Source: DRPN01 sp964599235 (GTDB lineage Bacteria; Bacteroidota; Bacteroidia; Bacteroidales; VadinHA17). From it: a DNA stretch of 64,000 bases. A model generated the notes under the pieces. It was not told the origin of the DNA, searched no databases, and saw nothing but the letters and a program-made list of their open reading frames with translations. Position 1 is the first letter of the stretch. Every line of letters begins with the position of its first letter. The stretch lies in the NCBI GenBank assembly GCA_964599235.1, contig CAZRDX010000055.1:1-64000 (forward strand), in the 5' to 3' direction. Positions 43,573 to 52,022 of the stretch are shown piece by piece. A program made the translations under genes and the position numbers.

Positions 43573-44126
43573 TGGAATACATACCTGAACTGAAGAAGAA
43601 GTACAAGGAGGAGATTGTCCCGGCTCTGATGAAGGAGTTCGGCTACTCTTCGGTGATGCAGGTGCCGCGACTGCTGAAGATCACCATCAACCAGGGGATC
43701 GGGCAGGCCACGGCCGACAAGAAGCTCATCGAACAGGGCATCCAGGAGATCACGGCCATCGCCGGCCAGAAGGCCGTGCAGACCGTGGCCACGAAGGATA
43801 TCTCCAACTTCAAATTGCGTAAGAAGATGCCCATCGGTGTGAAGGTGACCCTGCGTCGTGACCGGATGTACGAGTTCATGGAGCGTCTCATCAAGGTGGC
43901 CCTGCCGCGTATCCGCGACTTCCGCGGGGTGAGCACCAAGCTCGACGGCCGTGGCAACTACACCCTCGGCATCCGCGAACAGATCATCTTCCCTGAGATC
44001 GATATCGACAAGATCAACAAGATCATGGGGCTGGAGATCACCTTCGTCACCTCGGCCAAGACCGACGAGGAAGGTTATGCCCTGCTGCGTGAGTTCGGAT
44101 TACCTTTCAAAGACCTTAAAAAATAA
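43572..44126 (+). CDS. rplE: Ribosomal protein L5
   Basis: This 184-residue protein binds 5S rRNA and the P-site tRNA elbow. Typical: YIPELKKKYKEEIVPALMKE, LLKITINQGIGQATADKK, NFKLRKKMPIGVKVTLRRD and ALPRIRDFRGVSTKLDGRG. It shares one base with rplX and lies 6 bp before rpsN. Confidence 0.98.
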   Translation: MEYIPELKKKYKEEIVPALMKEFGYSSVMQVPRLLKITINQGIGQATADKKLIEQGIQEITAIAGQKAVQTVATKDISNFKLRKKMPIGVKVTLRRDRMYEFMERLIKVALPRIRDFRGVSTKLDGRGNYTLGIREQIIFPEIDIDKINKIMGLEITFVTSAKTDEEGYALLREFGLPFKDLKK

Positions 44127-44132
44127 AGCGAT

Positions 44133-44402
44133 ATGGCAAAAGAATCGATGAAAGCCCGTGAGGTGAAGAGGCAGAAACTGGTGGAGAAGTATGCGGCCAA
44201 GCGTGCCCGTCTGAAGGCTGAGGGCGACTATGTGGGCCTGAGCCGTCTGCCGCGTAACTCCAACCCGATCCGTCTGCACAACCGTTGCAAGATCACCGGC
44301 CGCCCGAAAGGGTACATGCGCCAGTTCGGCCTCAGCCGTATCACCTTCCGGGAGATGGCCTCGCAGGGACTGATCCCCGGCATCAAGAAGGCCAGCTGGT
44401 AA
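44133..44402 (+). CDS. rpsN: Ribosomal protein S14 (zinc-free form)
   Basis: This 89-residue protein of the 30S head is of the long, cysteine-poor type. It starts MAKESMKAREVKRQKLVEKY and has the signature LSRLPRNSNPIRLHNRCKIT and GRPKGYMRQFGLSRITFREM. There is a single Cys, so the CxxC zinc pairs of the short form are absent. rpsH follows after 33 bp. Confidence 0.98.
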   Translation: MAKESMKAREVKRQKLVEKYAAKRARLKAEGDYVGLSRLPRNSNPIRLHNRCKITGRPKGYMRQFGLSRITFREMASQGLIPGIKKASW

Positions 44403-44435
44403 GAGAGTGTTAACAGAAGAAAAGAAGAGAAAGCA

Positions 44436-44834
44436 ATGATAACCGATCCTATTGCAGATTATCTGACCCGCTTGCGCAATGCGGCCAAGGCCGGGCACAA
44501 GGTCGTGGAGATCCCCGCCTCCAACATGAAGAAGGCCATCACACGGATCCTCTACGACAAGGGATACATCCTGAACTACAAGTTCATCGATGACAACAAG
44601 CAGGGGATCATCAAGATCGCCCTGAAGTACCATCCCAAGACCAAGGTGCCTGCCTTCAAGTCGATGGAACGTGTCAGCCGTCCCGGTTTGCGGAAGTATG
44701 CCGGTGCCGATGAACTGCCCCGCGTGCTCAACGGACTGGGGATCGCCATCCTCTCCACCTCGCAGGGCGTGATGACCGACAAGGAGGCCCGCAAACTCAA
44801 CATCGGCGGTGAAGTATTGTGTTACGTTTATTAA
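44436..44834 (+). CDS. rpsH: Ribosomal protein S8
   Basis: This 132-residue protein binds the central domain of 16S rRNA. Typical: MITDPIADYLTRLRNAAKAG, SMERVSRPGLRKYAGADELP and the C-terminal GLGIAILSTSQGVMTDKEAR. In E. coli S8 represses the spc operon by binding mRNA near rplE; no matching site was worked out. rplF follows after 12 bp. Confidence 0.98.
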   Translation: MITDPIADYLTRLRNAAKAGHKVVEIPASNMKKAITRILYDKGYILNYKFIDDNKQGIIKIALKYHPKTKVPAFKSMERVSRPGLRKYAGADELPRVLNGLGIAILSTSQGVMTDKEARKLNIGGEVLCYVY

Positions 44835-44846
44835 AAGAAAGGAATC

Positions 44847-45398
44847 ATGTCGCGTATAGGAAAATTGCCCATACCCATTCCCGAGGGGGTGACCGTTGAG
44901 TACCGTGACCATGTGGTGACGGTGAAGGGTCCGTTGGGAGAGCTGAGCCAGAAGATCGATCCCGATATCACCGTGGAGATCAAGGACGGTATCATCCGGG
45001 TGCAGCGACCCACCGACCAGAAGAGGCACAAGGCGATGCACGGGCTTTACCGCTCGCTCATCAACAACATGGTGGTGGGTGTCTCCAAAGGATTCGAGAT
45101 ACAGCTTGAGCTGGTGGGGGTCGGTTTTCGTGCCGAGGCCAACGGTCAGCTGCTCGACCTCTACCTGGGGTATTCGCACAACTTTGTGATCGAGCTGCCC
45201 CCCGAGATCAAGGTGGAGGCCAAGACCGAGCGCCGCAGCAACCCTATTGTGACCCTCCGCAGTCACGACAAGCAGCTGCTGGGCCATGTGGCCGCCAAGA
45301 TACGTTCGCTGCGTAAGCCCGAACCCTACAAAGGCAAGGGAATCCGCTATGTGGGCGAACAGATCAGAAGGAAAGCAGGTAAAGCTGCCAGTGTATAA
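44847..45398 (+). CDS. rplF: Ribosomal protein L6
   Basis: This 183-residue protein near the factor-binding site has two similar domains. Typical: MSRIGKLPIPIPEGVTVEY, VTVKGPLGELSQKIDPDI and the signature PEPYKGKGIRYVGEQIRRKA at the end. Length is normal. rplR follows after 22 bp. Confidence 0.98.
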   Translation: MSRIGKLPIPIPEGVTVEYRDHVVTVKGPLGELSQKIDPDITVEIKDGIIRVQRPTDQKRHKAMHGLYRSLINNMVVGVSKGFEIQLELVGVGFRAEANGQLLDLYLGYSHNFVIELPPEIKVEAKTERRSNPIVTLRSHDKQLLGHVAAKIRSLRKPEPYKGKGIRYVGEQIRRKAGKAASV

Positions 45399-45420
45399 CG
45401 ACTATAATGTGTGAACAACG

Positions 45421-45780
45421 ATGGGATTAACGAAACTTGAGCGCAGACTGAGGATCAAGAAAAGGGTGCGGAAGCATGTCTCCGGCACGCCCGAGAAGCC
45501 GCGGCTGTCGGTCTTCCGCAGCAACCGCCAGATCTATGTCCAGGCCATCGACGACCTGCACGGGGTGACCCTGGCCAGTGCCTCGTCGCGCGAAAAAGAG
45601 GTCGCCGAAAAACTCAAGGGCGACAAGAAAGAGCAGGCTCGCCTGGTGGGTGAGCTCATCGCCGCCCGCCTCATCGAGAAAGGTATCACCGAAGCCGTCT
45701 TCGACCGCAACGGTTATCTTTACCACGGCCGGGTGAAAGAACTGGCGGATGCAGCTCGTAAAGGTGGTTTGAAATTTTAA
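45421..45780 (+). CDS. rplR: Ribosomal protein L18
   Basis: This 119-residue protein attaches 5S rRNA to the large subunit. Typical: RRLRIKKRVRKHVSGTPEKP, RLSVFRSNRQIYVQAIDDL and the C-terminal FDRNGYLYHGRVKELADAAR with KGGLKF at the very end. rpsE follows after 11 bp. Confidence 0.98.
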   Translation: MGLTKLERRLRIKKRVRKHVSGTPEKPRLSVFRSNRQIYVQAIDDLHGVTLASASSREKEVAEKLKGDKKEQARLVGELIAARLIEKGITEAVFDRNGYLYHGRVKELADAARKGGLKF

Positions 45781-45791
45781 GCTAAGATATC

Positions 45792-46307
45792 ATGTCGAAC
45801 GGAATAAGAAGAGTCAAGACAAGCGACCTCGAACTGAAAGACCGGCTGGTGAGCATCCAGCGGGTGACGAAGGTGACCAAGGGTGGACGTACCTTCAGCT
45901 TCTCGGCCATCGTGGTGGTGGGCGACGAGAACGGTATCGCCGGCTACGGCCTGGGCAAGGCCAACGAGGTGACCACCGCCATCGCCAAAGGGGTCGAGGA
46001 TGCCAAGAAGAACCTAGTGAAGGTGCCCATCCTCCATGGTACCATTCCTCACGAGCAGGAGGCCAAGTACGGCGGAGCGAAGGTGTTCCTCAAGCCCGCC
46101 TCCGAAGGTACGGGGGTGAAGGCCGGGGGTGCTATGCGTGCCGTGCTGGAAAGCGTGGGCGTGAAGAACGTGCTGGCCAAGTCGAAAGGCTCGTCCAACC
46201 CGCACAACCTCGTCAAGGCTACCTTCAAGGCTCTGCTCGAACTGCGCGATGCCTACATGGTGGCCGACCAGCGCGGGGTCGATCTGGATAAAGTGTTCAA
46301 CGGTTAG
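45792..46307 (+). CDS. rpsE: Ribosomal protein S5
   Basis: This 171-residue protein takes part in decoding accuracy and mRNA unwinding. Seen are the dsRNA-binding-like N-terminal domain (LKDRLVSIQRVTKVTKGGRT, FSFSAIVVVGDENG), then GYGLGKANEVTTAIAKGVED and the C-terminal GSSNPHNLVKATFKALLEL. rpmD follows after 13 bp. Confidence 0.98.
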   Translation: MSNGIRRVKTSDLELKDRLVSIQRVTKVTKGGRTFSFSAIVVVGDENGIAGYGLGKANEVTTAIAKGVEDAKKNLVKVPILHGTIPHEQEAKYGGAKVFLKPASEGTGVKAGGAMRAVLESVGVKNVLAKSKGSSNPHNLVKATFKALLELRDAYMVADQRGVDLDKVFNG

Positions 46308-46320
46308 AAGAGAAAAAAAA

Positions 46321-46503
46321 ATGGCTAAAGTCAGGATCACTCAGATCAAAAGCCGGATTGGCAGCCCCGAGCGCCAGAAAAGAACGCTCCGGGCCCTCGG
46401 CCTCAACAGGATCAACGCCGTGATCGAGGTGGAAGCAACCCCCCAGATCATGGGCATGATCCGCAAGGTCAGTCATCTGGTGAAAGTGGAAGAAGTAAAA
46501 TAA
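46321..46503 (+). CDS. rpmD: Ribosomal protein L30
   Basis: This 60-residue protein begins MAKVRITQIKSRIGSPERQK and continues with RTLRALGLNRINAVIEVEAT, the family signature. The ATG at 46321 is the correct start; an in-frame ATG at 46249 lies inside rpsE and gives an unrelated N-terminus. It lies 16 bp before rplO. Confidence 0.97.
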   Translation: MAKVRITQIKSRIGSPERQKRTLRALGLNRINAVIEVEATPQIMGMIRKVSHLVKVEEVK

Positions 46504-46519
46504 TTAAAGCGAAAAGACG

Positions 46520-46966
46520 ATGGACCTCAGTAATTTGAAGCCGGCACAAGGATCCGTGAAGAAGAAGACCCGCATTGCCCGGGGCGAAGGCTCGGGGAAA
46601 GGGGGTACGGCCACACGCGGACACAAAGGACAGAAATCGCGGTCGGGATACTCCCGCAAGATCGGGTTCGAGGGAGGACAGATGCCGCTGCAGCGCCGTG
46701 TGCCCAAATTCGGTTTCAAGAACCGCAACAGGGTGGAGTATAAGGCCATCAACCTCAGCACCCTGCAGGCACTGGCCGACAAGCGTGGTCTCGACACCAT
46801 CGACGTGGAGACGCTCGTCGAGGCGGGCCTGGTCTCCAAGAACGCCAGGGTGAAGATCCTGGGCAACGGCAAGCTCACGAAAAAACTGGACGTCACAGCT
46901 CACGCTTTCTCGGCCTCGGCACGTCAGGCCATCGAGGAACTGAAAGGCACGGCCAATACCATCTAA
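46520..46966 (+). CDS. rplO: Ribosomal protein L15
   Basis: This 148-residue late-assembly protein of the 50S subunit has the Gly-rich basic N-terminal part (RIARGEGSGKGGTATRGHKG, GYSRKIGFEGGQMPLQRRVP) and the folded C-terminal domain (VKILGNGKLTKKLDVTAHAF, SASARQAIEELKG). Length is normal. secY follows after 22 bp. Confidence 0.98.
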   Translation: MDLSNLKPAQGSVKKKTRIARGEGSGKGGTATRGHKGQKSRSGYSRKIGFEGGQMPLQRRVPKFGFKNRNRVEYKAINLSTLQALADKRGLDTIDVETLVEAGLVSKNARVKILGNGKLTKKLDVTAHAFSASARQAIEELKGTANTI

Positions 46967-46988
46967 TTCACAGCTACAAACTGTTGCG

Positions 46989-48323
46989 ATGAAATCATTG
47001 ATCGAGACCATCAAGAACATATTCAAGATCGAGGATCTGCGGAACAGGATCCTCTTCACGTTGGGGATCATCCTGGTCTACAGGCTGGGTAAGTACATCA
47101 CGCTGCCGGGCATCGATCCTTCGCAGCTGGCCAACCTGAAGGCGCAGACCTCGACCGGGATCATGAGCCTGCTGGACATGTTCTCCGGCGGTGCTTTTTC
47201 CCAGGCCTCGATCTTTGCCCTGGGCATCATGCCCTACATCTCGGCATCCATCGTGGTGCAGCTGCTGGGCATTGCCATTCCTTACTTCCAGCGTCTGCAG
47301 AAAGAGGGGGAGAGTGGCCGGCGCAAGCTCAACCAGATCACGCGCTACCTGACGGTGCTGATCCTTTTCCTGCAGGCTCCCAGTTATCTGGCCAACCTGC
47401 ATGCCCGCCTCCCCGAGACGGCTTTCGTCATCAAGGGCACCTTTTTCACCATATCTTCGGTGATCATCCTCACCACCGGCACGATGTTCGTGATGTGGAT
47501 GGGTGAGCGCATCACCGACCGCGGCGTTGGCAACGGTATCTCGCTGATCATCATGATCGGCATCATCGCGCGTCTGCCTTTTGCGCTGGCGGCCGAGTAC
47601 GGTGCGCGTCTCAACGGTGCCGGCGGGCTTATCGCTTTCGTGGTCGAACTGGTGATCCTCTTCCTGGTGATCCTGGCCACCATCGCTTTGGTACAGGCCA
47701 CAAGACGGGTGCCTGTGCAGTATGCCAAAAGGATCATCCGTAACCGGCAGTATGGCGGTGTACGGCAGTACATCCCCCTCAAGGTGAATGCTGCCGGGGT
47801 GATGCCCATCATCTTCGCCCAGGCCATCATGATGCTGCCCCTGGTGTTTGTCAGCGCCATGGCCGAGAGTGCCAGCTGGTTCGCCACGGCGTTTTCCAAC
47901 ATTTACGGTTTCTGGTACAACCTGGTGGTGGCGTTCCTGATCATCATCTTCACCTATTTCTATACCGCCATCACCATCAATCCTACCCAGATGGCCGAGG
48001 ACCTGAAGAAGAACGGCGGTTTCATTCCCGGTGTCAAGCCCGGTCGCAAGACGGCCGAGTTCCTCGATACCATCATGTCGCGCATCACGCTTCCGGGGTC
48101 GGTTTTTCTGGCGATCATAGCCATCCTGCCGGCCATCGCCGTGAATGTGGGGGTGAACAACCAGTTCGCCCGTTTCTTCGGGGGTACCTCCCTGCTCATC
48201 CTTGTGGGGGTGATCCTCGATACGTTGCAACAGATTGAGAGCCATCTGCTCATGCGGCATTACGACGGTCTGATGAAGACCGGACGTATCAAGGGCCGCG
48301 CCGGAGCTGTGGCTGCCATATAG
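46989..48323 (+). CDS. secY: Protein translocase channel subunit SecY
   Basis: This 444-residue inner-membrane protein forms the Sec channel. Ten membrane helices can be drawn. Seen: YRLGKYITLPGIDPSQLA, the plug/helix 2 region GGAFSQASIFALGIMPYISA, ITDRGVGNGISLIIMIGI, the cytoplasmic loop with RRVPVQYAKRI, and IPGVKPGRKTAEFLDTIMSR. The first helix follows a short basic N-terminus. Its stop codon is followed at once by the map ATG. adk is not inserted here, in line with other Bacteroidota. Confidence 0.98.
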   Translation: MKSLIETIKNIFKIEDLRNRILFTLGIILVYRLGKYITLPGIDPSQLANLKAQTSTGIMSLLDMFSGGAFSQASIFALGIMPYISASIVVQLLGIAIPYFQRLQKEGESGRRKLNQITRYLTVLILFLQAPSYLANLHARLPETAFVIKGTFFTISSVIILTTGTMFVMWMGERITDRGVGNGISLIIMIGIIARLPFALAAEYGARLNGAGGLIAFVVELVILFLVILATIALVQATRRVPVQYAKRIIRNRQYGGVRQYIPLKVNAAGVMPIIFAQAIMMLPLVFVSAMAESASWFATAFSNIYGFWYNLVVAFLIIIFTYFYTAITINPTQMAEDLKKNGGFIPGVKPGRKTAEFLDTIMSRITLPGSVFLAIIAILPAIAVNVGVNNQFARFFGGTSLLILVGVILDTLQQIESHLLMRHYDGLMKTGRIKGRAGAVAAI

Positions 48324-49124
48324 ATGAAAGGGTTACGTTCTTTGATGATCGGATTGAAGAGTGACGAGGAGATCGAGATCCTGAGAGAGAACAACCTCCT
48401 GGTCTCGAAGACCCTGGCCGAGGTGGCGCGCCACATCCGTCCCGGTGTGACGACGCGTGAGCTCGACCGCATCGCCGAGGAGTTCATCCTCGATCACGGA
48501 GCGGTGCCAGGCTTCAAAGGGTACGGCGGCTTCCCCGCCACACTCTGTACCTCGGTGAACGACCAGGTGGTGCACGGCATCCCTTCCGACTATGAATTAC
48601 AGGAAGGGGACATCCTCTCGGTCGACTGCGGCGTGATCCGCAATGGTTTCTATGGCGATTCGGCCTATACCTTCGCCGTAGGCGAGGTTGACGAAGAGAA
48701 AAGGAGGCTGATGCGGGTTACCCGGGAATGTCTGGAACGCGGGGTGGCACAGGCCGTGGCCGGTAACCGTGTGGGCGACATCGGCCACGCCGTACAGCAG
48801 CATGCGGAGAGTCACGGCTATTCTGTAGTGCGCGAACTGGTGGGACACGGCCTCGGAAAAAAACTGCACGAACCTCCCGAAGTGCCTAACTTCGGGAAAA
48901 GAGGCCACGGACCCAAACTGCGTGAGGGCATGGTCATCTGCATCGAGCCGATGATCAACATGGGGGTCAAGGAAGTATACCAGGACCGGGATGGCTGGAC
49001 CATCCACACCGCCGACCGCCAACCTTCGGCCCATTACGAATACGCCGTGGCCGTGCGGAAGAACAAGGCTGACATATTGACAACGTTCACCTATATTGAA
49101 GAAGTTTTACAACAAAAAGTGTAA
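48324..49124 (+). CDS. map: Methionine aminopeptidase, type I
   Basis: This 266-residue enzyme removes the initiator Met from new proteins. The five metal ligands are visible: the Asp of LSVDCGV and of GDSAYTF, His in VGHGLGKKLHEPP, Glu in MVICIEPMINMG and Glu in HYEYAVAV. The pita-bread fold is complete. The first Met lies directly after the secY stop; a second Met is 7 codons on (48345), and the first is chosen for spacing. infA follows after 5 bp. Confidence 0.96.
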   Translation: MKGLRSLMIGLKSDEEIEILRENNLLVSKTLAEVARHIRPGVTTRELDRIAEEFILDHGAVPGFKGYGGFPATLCTSVNDQVVHGIPSDYELQEGDILSVDCGVIRNGFYGDSAYTFAVGEVDEEKRRLMRVTRECLERGVAQAVAGNRVGDIGHAVQQHAESHGYSVVRELVGHGLGKKLHEPPEVPNFGKRGHGPKLREGMVICIEPMINMGVKEVYQDRDGWTIHTADRQPSAHYEYAVAVRKNKADILTTFTYIEEVLQQKV

Positions 49125-49129
49125 CAAAA

Positions 49130-49348
49130 ATGGCCAAACAACCGCCTATCGAACAGGATGGTACCGTTATTGAAGCGTTGTCGAACGCTATGTTCCGGGT
49201 GGAACTCGAGAACGGTCACATCATTACGGCCCACATCTCGGGGAAAATGCGGATGCATTATATCAAGATCCTCCCGGGCGACAGGGTCAAGGTGGAAATG
49301 TCACCCTACGATCTGACCAAAGGAAGGATCACCTTCCGTTACAAATAG
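49130..49348 (+). CDS. infA: Translation initiation factor IF-1
   Basis: This 72-residue S1-type OB-fold protein blocks the A site during initiation. Typical: IEQDGTVIEALSNAMFRVEL, ENGHIITAHISGKMRMHYIK and ILPGDRVKVEMSPYDLTKGR. Length matches exactly. It lies 5 bp after map and 64 bp before rpmJ. Confidence 0.98.
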   Translation: MAKQPPIEQDGTVIEALSNAMFRVELENGHIITAHISGKMRMHYIKILPGDRVKVEMSPYDLTKGRITFRYK

Positions 49349-49412
49349 GGAAATATCTCGGTCGACGGACCGGACAAGATAAAGTTACAGGAAGAAACAA
49401 AAGAACAGAGAG

Positions 49413-49529
49413 ATGAAAGTTAGAGCATCGGTAAAAAAACGTACCCCTGACTGCAAGATCGTCAGGAGGAAAGGACGTTTGTACGTGATCAACAAGAAGA
49501 ATCCGAGGTACAAACAGCGTCAGGGATAA
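49413..49529 (+). CDS. rpmJ: Ribosomal protein L36 (zinc-free form)
   Basis: This 38-residue protein reads MKVRASVKKRTPDCKIVRRK and then GRLYVINKKNPRYKQRQG. The usual zinc ligands of L36 (Cys11, Cys14, Cys27, His33) are reduced to Cys14 alone, so it is the zinc-independent form. A small hairpin (CGGTC/GACCG at 49359-49372) lies in the 64-bp gap before it, without a T-run; its role is unclear. rpsM follows after 22 bp. Confidence 0.97.
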   Translation: MKVRASVKKRTPDCKIVRRKGRLYVINKKNPRYKQRQG

Positions 49530-49551
49530 TTAACGAAAAAAACTGAGATAT

Positions 49552-49929
49552 ATGGCACGACTTGTAGGGGTAGACCTCCCCAAGAACAAGAGAGGCGAGA
49601 TCGGCCTCACCTATATTTACGGCATTGGCAGGAGTACTGCCCAGAAGATCCTTGATCAGGCCGGTATCGACCGGAACATCAAGGTGAAGGACTGGACCGA
49701 CGAACAGATCGCAGCCCTGAGGAAGATCCTCAACGAGCAGTACAAGCTGGAGGGAGAGCTGCGTTCGGAGGTGCAGATGAACATCAAGCGTCTGATGGAC
49801 ATCGGGTGTTACCGGGGGATCCGTCACCGTACCGGCATGCCGGTGCGCGGACAGCGTACCCGTACCAATGCCCGGACACGCAAGGGTCGCAGAAAGACCA
49901 TTGCCAACAAGAAGAAGGCAACCAAATAA
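49552..49929 (+). CDS. rpsM: Ribosomal protein S13
   Basis: This 125-residue protein of the 30S head contacts the P-site tRNA. Typical: ARLVGVDLPKNKRGEIGLTY, IYGIGRSTAQKILDQAGID, GCYRGIRHRTGMPVRGQRTR and TNARTRKGRRKT. The C-terminal tail is very basic, as needed for the tRNA contact. rpsK follows after 19 bp. Confidence 0.98.
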   Translation: MARLVGVDLPKNKRGEIGLTYIYGIGRSTAQKILDQAGIDRNIKVKDWTDEQIAALRKILNEQYKLEGELRSEVQMNIKRLMDIGCYRGIRHRTGMPVRGQRTRTNARTRKGRRKTIANKKKATK

Positions 49930-49948
49930 CAAGTAAGCAGTAAGAAAG

Positions 49949-50338
49949 ATGGCAAAGAAAACGAAATCGTCCAAGAAAAGGGTTGTGAAGGTCGAGCCGG
50001 TGGGGCAGGCCCACATCCAGGCCACGTTCAACAATATCATCATCTCCATCACCAACAATGCCGGTCAGGTGATCAGCTGGTCGTCGGCCGGTAAGATGGG
50101 GTTCAGGGGGTCGAAGAAGAACACCCCCTATGCTGCCCAGGTGGCTGCCGAGGACTGTGCGCGTACGGCCTATGAGCTGGGGCTCCGCAAGGTGAAGGTC
50201 TTCGTCAAAGGCCCCGGCACCGGCCGCGAGTCGGCCATCCGTACCATCCACAGCTCGGGACTCGAGGTGACCGAGATCGTCGACGTCACCCCTCTGCCCC
50301 ATAACGGATGCCGCCCGCCCAAAAGAAGAAGAGTCTGA
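49949..50338 (+). CDS. rpsK: Ribosomal protein S11
   Basis: This 129-residue protein forms the 30S platform. Typical: GQAHIQATFNNIIISITNNA, VISWSSAGKMGFRGSKKNTP, YAAQVAAEDCARTAYELG and the C-terminal VTPLPHNGCRPPKRRRV. rpsD follows after 35 bp. Confidence 0.98.
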   Translation: MAKKTKSSKKRVVKVEPVGQAHIQATFNNIIISITNNAGQVISWSSAGKMGFRGSKKNTPYAAQVAAEDCARTAYELGLRKVKVFVKGPGTGRESAIRTIHSSGLEVTEIVDVTPLPHNGCRPPKRRRV

Positions 50339-50373
50339 TCATTACAACACCGAAACAAGTAATTTAGGAAACA

Positions 50374-50982
50374 ATGGCAAGATACAGAGGGCCCAAGTCG
50401 AAAATAGCCCGGAAACTGGGAGAACCCGTTTTCGGACCGGATAAGTATTTCGAGAAGAAGAACTATCCCCCGGGGATGCATGGTCAGAACAAGCGCCGGA
50501 GGAAGACCTCGGAATATGGCATCCAGCTGAAAGAGAAGCAGAAGGCGAAGTATACCTACGGGGTGCTGGAGCGTCAGTTCCGCAACCTGTTCAAGAAGGC
50601 TTCGGCAGCCAAAGGAGTCACCGGGGAGGTGTTACTCCAGCTGCTCGAGTCGCGCCTCGACAATGTGGTGTACCGTCTGGGTATCGCCCCCACACGGGCT
50701 GCCGCCCGTCAGCTGGTGAGCCACCGTCATATCACCGTGAACGGACGGGTGGTCAACATCCCCTCTTACCAGCTGCGTCCCGGCGACATCGTCGGCGTGC
50801 GCGAACGGTCCAAATCGCTCGAGGTGATCACCGAATCGCTGGCCTCCCAGCGCCATACCCAGTACGGATGGCTGGAATGGGACGAAGCACAGATGTCCGG
50901 AAAATTCATGAGCGTGCCGCAGCGTGAGGAGATCCCTGAGAACATCAAGGAGAACCTGATCGTCGAACTTTATTCGAAATAA
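50374..50982 (+). CDS. rpsD: Ribosomal protein S4 (no zinc cysteines)
   Basis: This 202-residue primary assembly protein of the 30S body begins MARYRGPKSKIARKLGEPVF and continues PPGMHGQNKRRRKTSEYGIQ. It lacks the N-terminal cysteine cluster of the zinc form. The S4 RNA-binding domain is at about 92-155 (LESRLDNVVYRLGIAPTRAA, ARQLVSHRHITVNGR). In E. coli S4 represses the alpha operon by a pseudoknot; none was worked out here. rpoA follows after 19 bp. Confidence 0.98.
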   Translation: MARYRGPKSKIARKLGEPVFGPDKYFEKKNYPPGMHGQNKRRRKTSEYGIQLKEKQKAKYTYGVLERQFRNLFKKASAAKGVTGEVLLQLLESRLDNVVYRLGIAPTRAAARQLVSHRHITVNGRVVNIPSYQLRPGDIVGVRERSKSLEVITESLASQRHTQYGWLEWDEAQMSGKFMSVPQREEIPENIKENLIVELYSK

Positions 50983-51001
50983 TCCTAAACAACTTCTATA
51001 C

Positions 51002-51994
51002 ATGGCTATCTTAGCTTTTCAGAAACCGGACAAAGTGATCATGCTGGAGGCTTCGGATTACTTTGGTAAATTCGAGTTCAGGCCTCTGGAACCGGGTTAC
51101 GGTATTACCATAGGGAACGCCCTGCGGCGTATCCTTCTCTCCTCGCTCGAGGGGTATGCCATTGTCACCGTCAAGATCGACGGCGTCGACCATGAGTTCT
51201 CCACCATCAAGGGTGTGATGGAGGATGTGACCGAGATCGTCCTCAATCTTAAACAGATCCGTTTCAAGAAACGTGTCGAGGATGCTACCGAGGAGAAGGT
51301 GATGGTGACGGTTACGGGCCAGGAAGAGCTCAAGGCCGGCGATATCGCCAAGTATCTCAACAATTTCGAAGTGCTCAATCCCAACCTCGTGATCTGCCAC
51401 ATGGAGCCCGATGTGACGCTTCGTATGGAGATCGCGATCAACAAAGGACGGGGTTATGTACCTTCGGAGGAGAACCAGCCTGAGGATGCTCCGTTCGGTC
51501 TTATCGCGCTTGATGCCATCTATACGCCCATCAAGAACGTCAAGTACACGGTCGAGAACTACCGTGTCGAACAGAAGACCGACTATGAGAAGCTGATCAT
51601 CGAGATCACCACCGACGGGTCGATCCATCCGAAGGAGGCCCTCAAGGAGGCTGCCAAGATCCTCATCCATCACTTCATGCTCTTCTCGGATGAGAAGATC
51701 ACCCTCGACCAGCAGGAAGAGATGGCCAATGAGGAGTTCGACGAGGAGATCCTCCACATGCGTCAGAAGCTCAAGACCAAGCTGGTCGACCTGGACCTCT
51801 CGGTCAGGGCTCTGAACTGTCTCAAAGCTGCCGAGGTGGAGACCTTGGGCGACCTGGTCAAGTACAACAAGTCGGATCTTCTGAAGTTCCGCAACTTCGG
51901 GAAGAAATCCCTGGCCGAGCTGAGCGAGTTGCTGGAGGAACAGGGGCTGCAGTTCGGGATGGATACCAGCAAGTACAAACTGGACAAAGATTAA
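51002..51994 (+). CDS. rpoA: RNA polymerase alpha subunit
   Basis: This 330-residue subunit starts polymerase assembly and contacts activators. The N-terminal domain shows FRPLEPGYGITIGNALRRIL, LSSLEGYAIVTVKIDGVDHE and GRGYVPSEENQ. The C-terminal domain (about 250-320) has LDLSVRALNCLKAAEVETLG and KFRNFGKKSLAELSELLEEQ, with the DNA-contacting residues of the 265 region in place. Length is normal for Bacteroidota. rplQ follows after 28 bp. Confidence 0.98.
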   Translation: MAILAFQKPDKVIMLEASDYFGKFEFRPLEPGYGITIGNALRRILLSSLEGYAIVTVKIDGVDHEFSTIKGVMEDVTEIVLNLKQIRFKKRVEDATEEKVMVTVTGQEELKAGDIAKYLNNFEVLNPNLVICHMEPDVTLRMEIAINKGRGYVPSEENQPEDAPFGLIALDAIYTPIKNVKYTVENYRVEQKTDYEKLIIEITTDGSIHPKEALKEAAKILIHHFMLFSDEKITLDQQEEMANEEFDEEILHMRQKLKTKLVDLDLSVRALNCLKAAEVETLGDLVKYNKSDLLKFRNFGKKSLAELSELLEEQGLQFGMDTSKYKLDKD

Positions 51995-52022
51995 TATTAA
52001 CAGGATTTAAGGATTTACGACG

